This document shows positions 60,656 to 64,000 of a DNA stretch of 64,000 nucleotides, one piece after another (position 1 is the stretch's first letter; each line of letters starts with the position of its first letter). This stretch comes from Trema orientale (lineage: Eukaryota; Streptophyta; Magnoliopsida; Rosales; Cannabaceae). The stretch covers positions 236,366-300,365 of the forward strand of contig JXTC01000227.1 of assembly GCA_002914845.1 (NCBI GenBank), in the 5' to 3' direction. The notes below the pieces were generated by a model. It worked only from the letters and a program-made list of their open reading frames with translations. It was not told where the DNA came from and made no database searches. A program made the translations under genes and the position numbers.

Positions 60656-62060
60656 TTCCCAGGCTAATTAGCAGTAAAAGTCCCTAATCTTTAGCTTCTT
60701 TGGCATTTTGGTCCTAAATGTTTATATTTTGGCATATAAATCCCCAACCTCTTAAATTAGTTGCATCCGTTAGTGATTGAGTCAAATCTGTCAAATTCCT
60801 CCGTTAATTAGCATGTGCTTCTCATGTGCGAAATTTGAGATCCAGTGTGTTAATGTCGGCTGATGTAGTTGAAAAACTTTTCAAGGAAAATCTACCATAT
60901 TAAATGAATAATAATAGAGAAACAATTAAAGCCCAAGTAAATTACTAAACTGGAAAAATTTTTCTTTTCTTTTTTTTTTTTTTTGGCTGATTGTCGGATA
61001 TCCCTTACACAAATCATTTAGAAGCACTATTCAAAGTGAAAAATATTGCCTTTTATTTCTTCTTTTCTTTTTAGTAGGAAAATTGGCATGTGCATTTAAA
61101 TTATTGTATATACACATGTAGATGGTTTTCTTAGTTTCATTTTTCTTCTCAGAGCACAAAGCTTCATTACTAGCAAAGAGTAATTCAACACATCAAGGTC
61201 ATGTTTGGTGCGCCTTATTGAATTGTATTGTATTGTAATGTATTACATTGAGTTGTATTGTGTTATTCTATGACGGTACTATGTTTAGTTTTGCATTTGT
61301 ATTAAGATATTGTATTAAAAAAATAATTTTGAAAAATACTATTTTTAAAAATTTACTTAGAAAAATACCATTTTCAAAAAATATTTAGGAAAATACCACT
61401 TGTAAAAGTACCAGCTTTAAAAATTTTATTTATGAAAAAATCACTTTTTAGATATAAATTTAGAAAATTACCACTATTAAAAATTTATTTTAAAAAATAC
61501 CACTTTTGAAAGAGATAACGTGATATGAGAGAAATTAAGAATAAAAAAAGTAAGAAGAGTGAGTATTGTACAATACTACGTTAAAATTAAAATTATATAA
61601 TACAGTGTAATACAAATCTTTTATTCTGTATTAAATAATTCTCTCCATATTGTATAAAATTTTGATGTCGTATTAAATAATATAATACAAAAGTACTGCC
61701 AAACACAATTTTATGTTTAATTAATACAATAAAGAGTCCTTATACAGTGTACCAAACATGACCTAAGGAGCCAAATACGTGATAGAATTCTCTCTAATAT
61801 GAAACGAGTCCAACGAGTCCGATTTAATGATTAGAGTAATCGTTTTTCCTTGTGTGCAATCACTCAGATAACCCTCAAAATTCGCATGTGAGAGGCACAT
61901 GGTAACCTAATAGAGGGATTTGACAGATTTGGCTCAATAACTGAGAGATGCAACTAATTTAAGAGATTGGGGGTTTATATATGAGAATATAAACGTTCGG
62001 GACTTAAATGCAAAAAGAGCTAAAAATTGGAGTCTTTTGCTGCCAATTACACATTTTCCC
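60656..62060. mobile_element. MULE-like long inverted-repeat element with a nested insertion
   Basis: Outer arms 60656-60835 and about 61870-62060 are inverted copies of about 180 bp: cttaaattagttgcatc in both, gtcaaatc(t/c)gtcaaat-type words, atgtttatat/acgtttatat and agcagtaaaag/ggcagcaaaag. The right end is acattttccc, i.e. gggaaaatgt inverted, a Mutator-like terminus. The left end is eroded and no target duplication could be fixed. A second element (61196-61764) lies inside. Confidence 0.6.
61196..61764. mobile_element. Inner TIR element with a tandem-repeat core
   Basis: Ends ggtcatgtttggt and, inverted, ggtcatgtttggt: 13 bp identical. Flanking 3-mers caa and taa could be an aged 3-bp duplication of the PIF/Harbinger type. 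The core (about 61325-61510) is an imperfect tandem repeat of a unit of about 32 bp built on aaaataccacttttaaaaa-ttta. Confidence 0.6.
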
Positions 62061-62537
62061 ACGTATGCCTATCTGACGTCTTTGGTGAATTTTCACAAAT
62101 TCATCCCTGATTTGTTAAAATTTTATAGTTCGCGACTCTAGTCTAAAGAATATTTTCATTAAGAAAAATTGCGGCAAAAGTACTTTTAGTCAAAATTTAC
62201 ACTTTAATAGCTGATCTTTTTTTCTGACGACAATAATACCTTCCGTCTAAATTTTGTGGCAACCGTTAAATTTTTCCATTAAGTACCACCTCAAGGGACA
62301 CTTGTCGCCATCTGAGGTATTATGTCATTTTTCAAACGTAAGAAAATGAATAAAAATTTTGAAAAATGAAAAATAAACTCAAAAAAAGAAATAAATAAGT
62401 TTTAAAAAATAAAAAGCCCATCTTATTCTTCTTCGCTCTATCTCTCTCACTCTCAAATTCTTCTTCTCTAAAATCCTTCATTAACAGAGGAAAATCTATC
62501 TCTCTGTCTCTCTTTCTATTATTCTTCTTCTTCTTTT

Positions 62538-62540
<3 letters not shown>

Positions 62541-62572
<32 letters not shown>
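62541..62572. repeat. (CT)n microsatellite
   Basis: About 16 CT units inside the Pack-MULE, in the leader-like part of the captured sequence. The minus-strand frame at 62332-62589 is a translation of this low-complexity region. Confidence 0.9.
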
Positions 62573-62577
<5 letters not shown>

Positions 62578-62702
62578 CTTCTTCCCCAAAATCCACCATT
62601 AATTGAGGAAAGTCCATCTCTCTCTATTTCTCTGTGTCTCTTTCTTTTTTTTTTTTTTTTTGGGTTCAAATTTTCTCGAGGAGGAGCTTGGATATCGGGT
62701 TC

Positions 62703-63176
62703 ATGTCCGGAGCCAGAACGCCGAGATGGGTCGAGTTCTGGAGCGACGCAGCCGTCGATCAGTGCCGGAGGAATTTTTCGTCGTCATCTTTGTCCTCCCT
62801 GGAGAGATTCTTCAACATGCCTAGGTCCGAAATCACCAAATGGGTCGACAAGTACGTGGAGCAAATAGGATCCCTTTTGAGGCATGGCGGGTGGAGGGAG
62901 TCGAATGTATCGTAGATAATGGAGATTTCGGCATCTGGGTTCTTCGAGGTAGAGATGGTTTTGGTAGATAATCAAGCAGTACTCGATGCTTTGCTTCTCA
63001 AAGCAGATCGGTTCGCGGATTCGCTCTGGAAAGTGGGTTGGAGCTCCGAAGAGGATTTGGGCGCATTGGGTTTTGATTTTCGACCGGAAAAGAAGAAGAA
63101 AAACCCGGATAGATTTTCCTTCATGAATAGTAGACTTTTTACTATTTGTGTCCTATATTGCTCAAATGTAAACTAA
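62703..63176 (+). pseudogene. Captured gene fragment of an unidentified plant protein
   Basis: In one frame from ATG 62703 the sequence encodes MSGARTPRWVEFWSDAAVDQ ..., with a basic/aromatic first part (RSEITKWVDKYVEQIGSLLR), one in-frame TAG at 62913-62915, then MEISASGFFEVEMVLVDNQA ... LLLKADRFADSLWKVGWSSE ... LGFDFRPEKKKKNP and an unrelated tail to 63176. Codon use and composition are those of a real gene, unlike the low-complexity DNA around it. The second part resembles a small conserved plant protein of unknown function that I cannot name with certainty; the family C-terminus after FDFRPE is replaced here. It lies wholly between Pack-MULE arms, so it is a captured copy. With the stop it is probably non-functional, though the first 70 codons could be translated. 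Confidence 0.7.
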
Positions 63177-63854
63177 GATGAATTTTTCTTCATTAATTGA
63201 AACAAAGAGGGTGAAGAAGAAGAGTGTTTTTTTTTTTTTTGAAGTATTATAGAGAATCAACGCGAGTTAAATGTGCCTAGACCTGATTCAAAAGTCGGTT
63301 ATTTGTGTTCTTGGGTGCTTTTTTTAGTTAATTAAGGCATTGTGTTTCTTGTTTAATTTTTGTTCCGAAAGAAACGATTTCTGTTTTGAACCAGTTCTTG
63401 CTCAAGAAGCCAGATGATCCCAAGGTGAGAATCTAGTGTTTGACTCATGTTTTAATAATGATTTTCTTTTTTTATTTTCTTAAATTCTATATATATATAT
63501 ATTATCATCTATATATTCTACTTTTCGTTTATTTTTTTAAAACTTATTTTTTTTTGAATTTATCTGAATTGATTTTCTTTTTTTGAAATTATTTTAATTT
63601 TTTAAACTTATTTATTTTTTTTTCAGTTTATTTTTCATTTTTCTAAATTTTTATTCATTTTCTTACGTTTTAAAAATGACATAATACCTCAGATAGCGAC
63701 ACGTGTCCCCTGAGGTGGCACTTAACAGAAAAATTTAACGGTTGCTACAAAATTTAGACGGAAGGTATTATTGCCATCAGAAAAAAAGATCGGGTATTAA
63801 AGTATAAATTTTGACTAAGAATGGATATTTTTGCCGCAATTTTCCATTTTCATT

Positions 63855-64000
63855 ATAGCACTTTATCATGTAATTTTTTTAATTATTTGGCTGCTTTGTT
63901 GGTACATTAATATTCATAATGAAGATGAATCAGTTAGAACACTTTTTCAAGGAAGCTGAAGCTGCACATAGAGAAAAACACTCAAAAAATGAAGCAAAAC
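63855..64000 (+). CDS. Possible partial exon at the window edge
   Basis: From ATG 63919 a frame stays open to the last base and reads MKMNQLEHFFKEAEAAHREK..., charged and helix-like, unlike the translated AT-rich DNA elsewhere. Twenty-seven codons are too few to be sure. It could instead be an internal exon after an acceptor (aatgaag/atgaatcag). The Pack-MULE would then sit just upstream of, or in an intron of, this gene. Confidence 0.3.

Larger units (their letters stand above)
62161..63845. mobile_element. Pack-MULE carrying a host gene fragment
   Basis: A 1.69-kb Mutator-like element. Its long terminal inverted repeats of about 250 bp (62161-62415 and 63592-63845) match almost throughout, including aattgcggcaaaa, aataataccttccgtctaaa, gcaaccgttaaatttttc and gaggtattatgtcattttt. 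A perfect 9-bp target duplication attttcatt flanks it (62152-62160 and 63846-63854), the Mutator hallmark. No transposase is present. The interior holds host-derived sequence: a CT-rich leader-like stretch, a protein-coding piece (62703-63176) and a possible second exon-like piece near 63380-63424. Short age is suggested by the perfect duplication and similar arms. Confidence 0.88.

Noticed and set aside
1-64000. CRISPR arrays, bacterial-style operons or riboswitches
   Set aside because: No regularly spaced direct repeats with unique spacers were seen, and the sequence is a plant nuclear genome.

Overview
This is a 64 kb piece of an AT-rich nuclear genome from a flowering plant, almost certainly a eudicot. 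The evidence is spliced genes with GT-AG introns, plant-only gene types (NIP aquaporins, a QALGGH zinc finger, the Golgi SNARE GOS11), plant transposon families and (TA)n microsatellites. I cannot name the species. Exon joins were read by eye from splice sites and reading frame.

Genes are sparse. (1) 17411-19376 and 24751-27051, both +: two tandem five-exon NIP6;1-type aquaporin genes of the boric-acid channel subgroup. They share intron positions and phases, and also blocks of upstream sequence, but differ at the pore filter and in the N-terminal tail. (2) 28205-28549, -: a single-exon 114-residue membrane protein of the DUF2279/YfiM-like type. (3) 32893-36760, +: a complete five-exon GOS11 (Golgi Qb-SNARE, 223 aa). 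(4) 44913-45821, +: a single-exon C2H2 zinc-finger repressor-type protein with EAR motifs. (5) 62703-63176, +: a broken piece of a host gene carried inside a DNA transposon. A short open frame at the right edge may be the start of another exon. The genes have unrelated jobs (boron transport, Golgi trafficking, transcription), apart from the duplicated NIP pair.

The rest is transposon-derived. From left to right: a possible LTR tail at the left edge; five copies of a MITE family sitting in (TA)n microsatellites; a hAT-like GC-rich element (2728-3370); a CACTA element (6518-10738) split by a solo LTR (6651-9083); a tRNA-derived SINE (11586-11773) with a 14-bp target duplication; two related repeats (12888-13340, 21240-21865); several fold-back elements (28730-28901, 29711-30900, 48161-49096, 49285-49640); a solo LTR (31719-32450); a nested cluster (50109-51472); a MULE-type MITE inside another MITE (53617-53905); a broken Ty1/copia element with both LTRs (54623-59448); a MULE-like inverted-repeat pair enclosing another element (60656-62060); and a Pack-MULE (62161-63845) with long terminal inverted repeats and a perfect 9-bp target duplication.

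The most interesting signals are the diverged pore filter and tail of the upstream NIP paralogue, the Pack-MULE with its captured gene piece, and the microsatellite-targeting MITE family.
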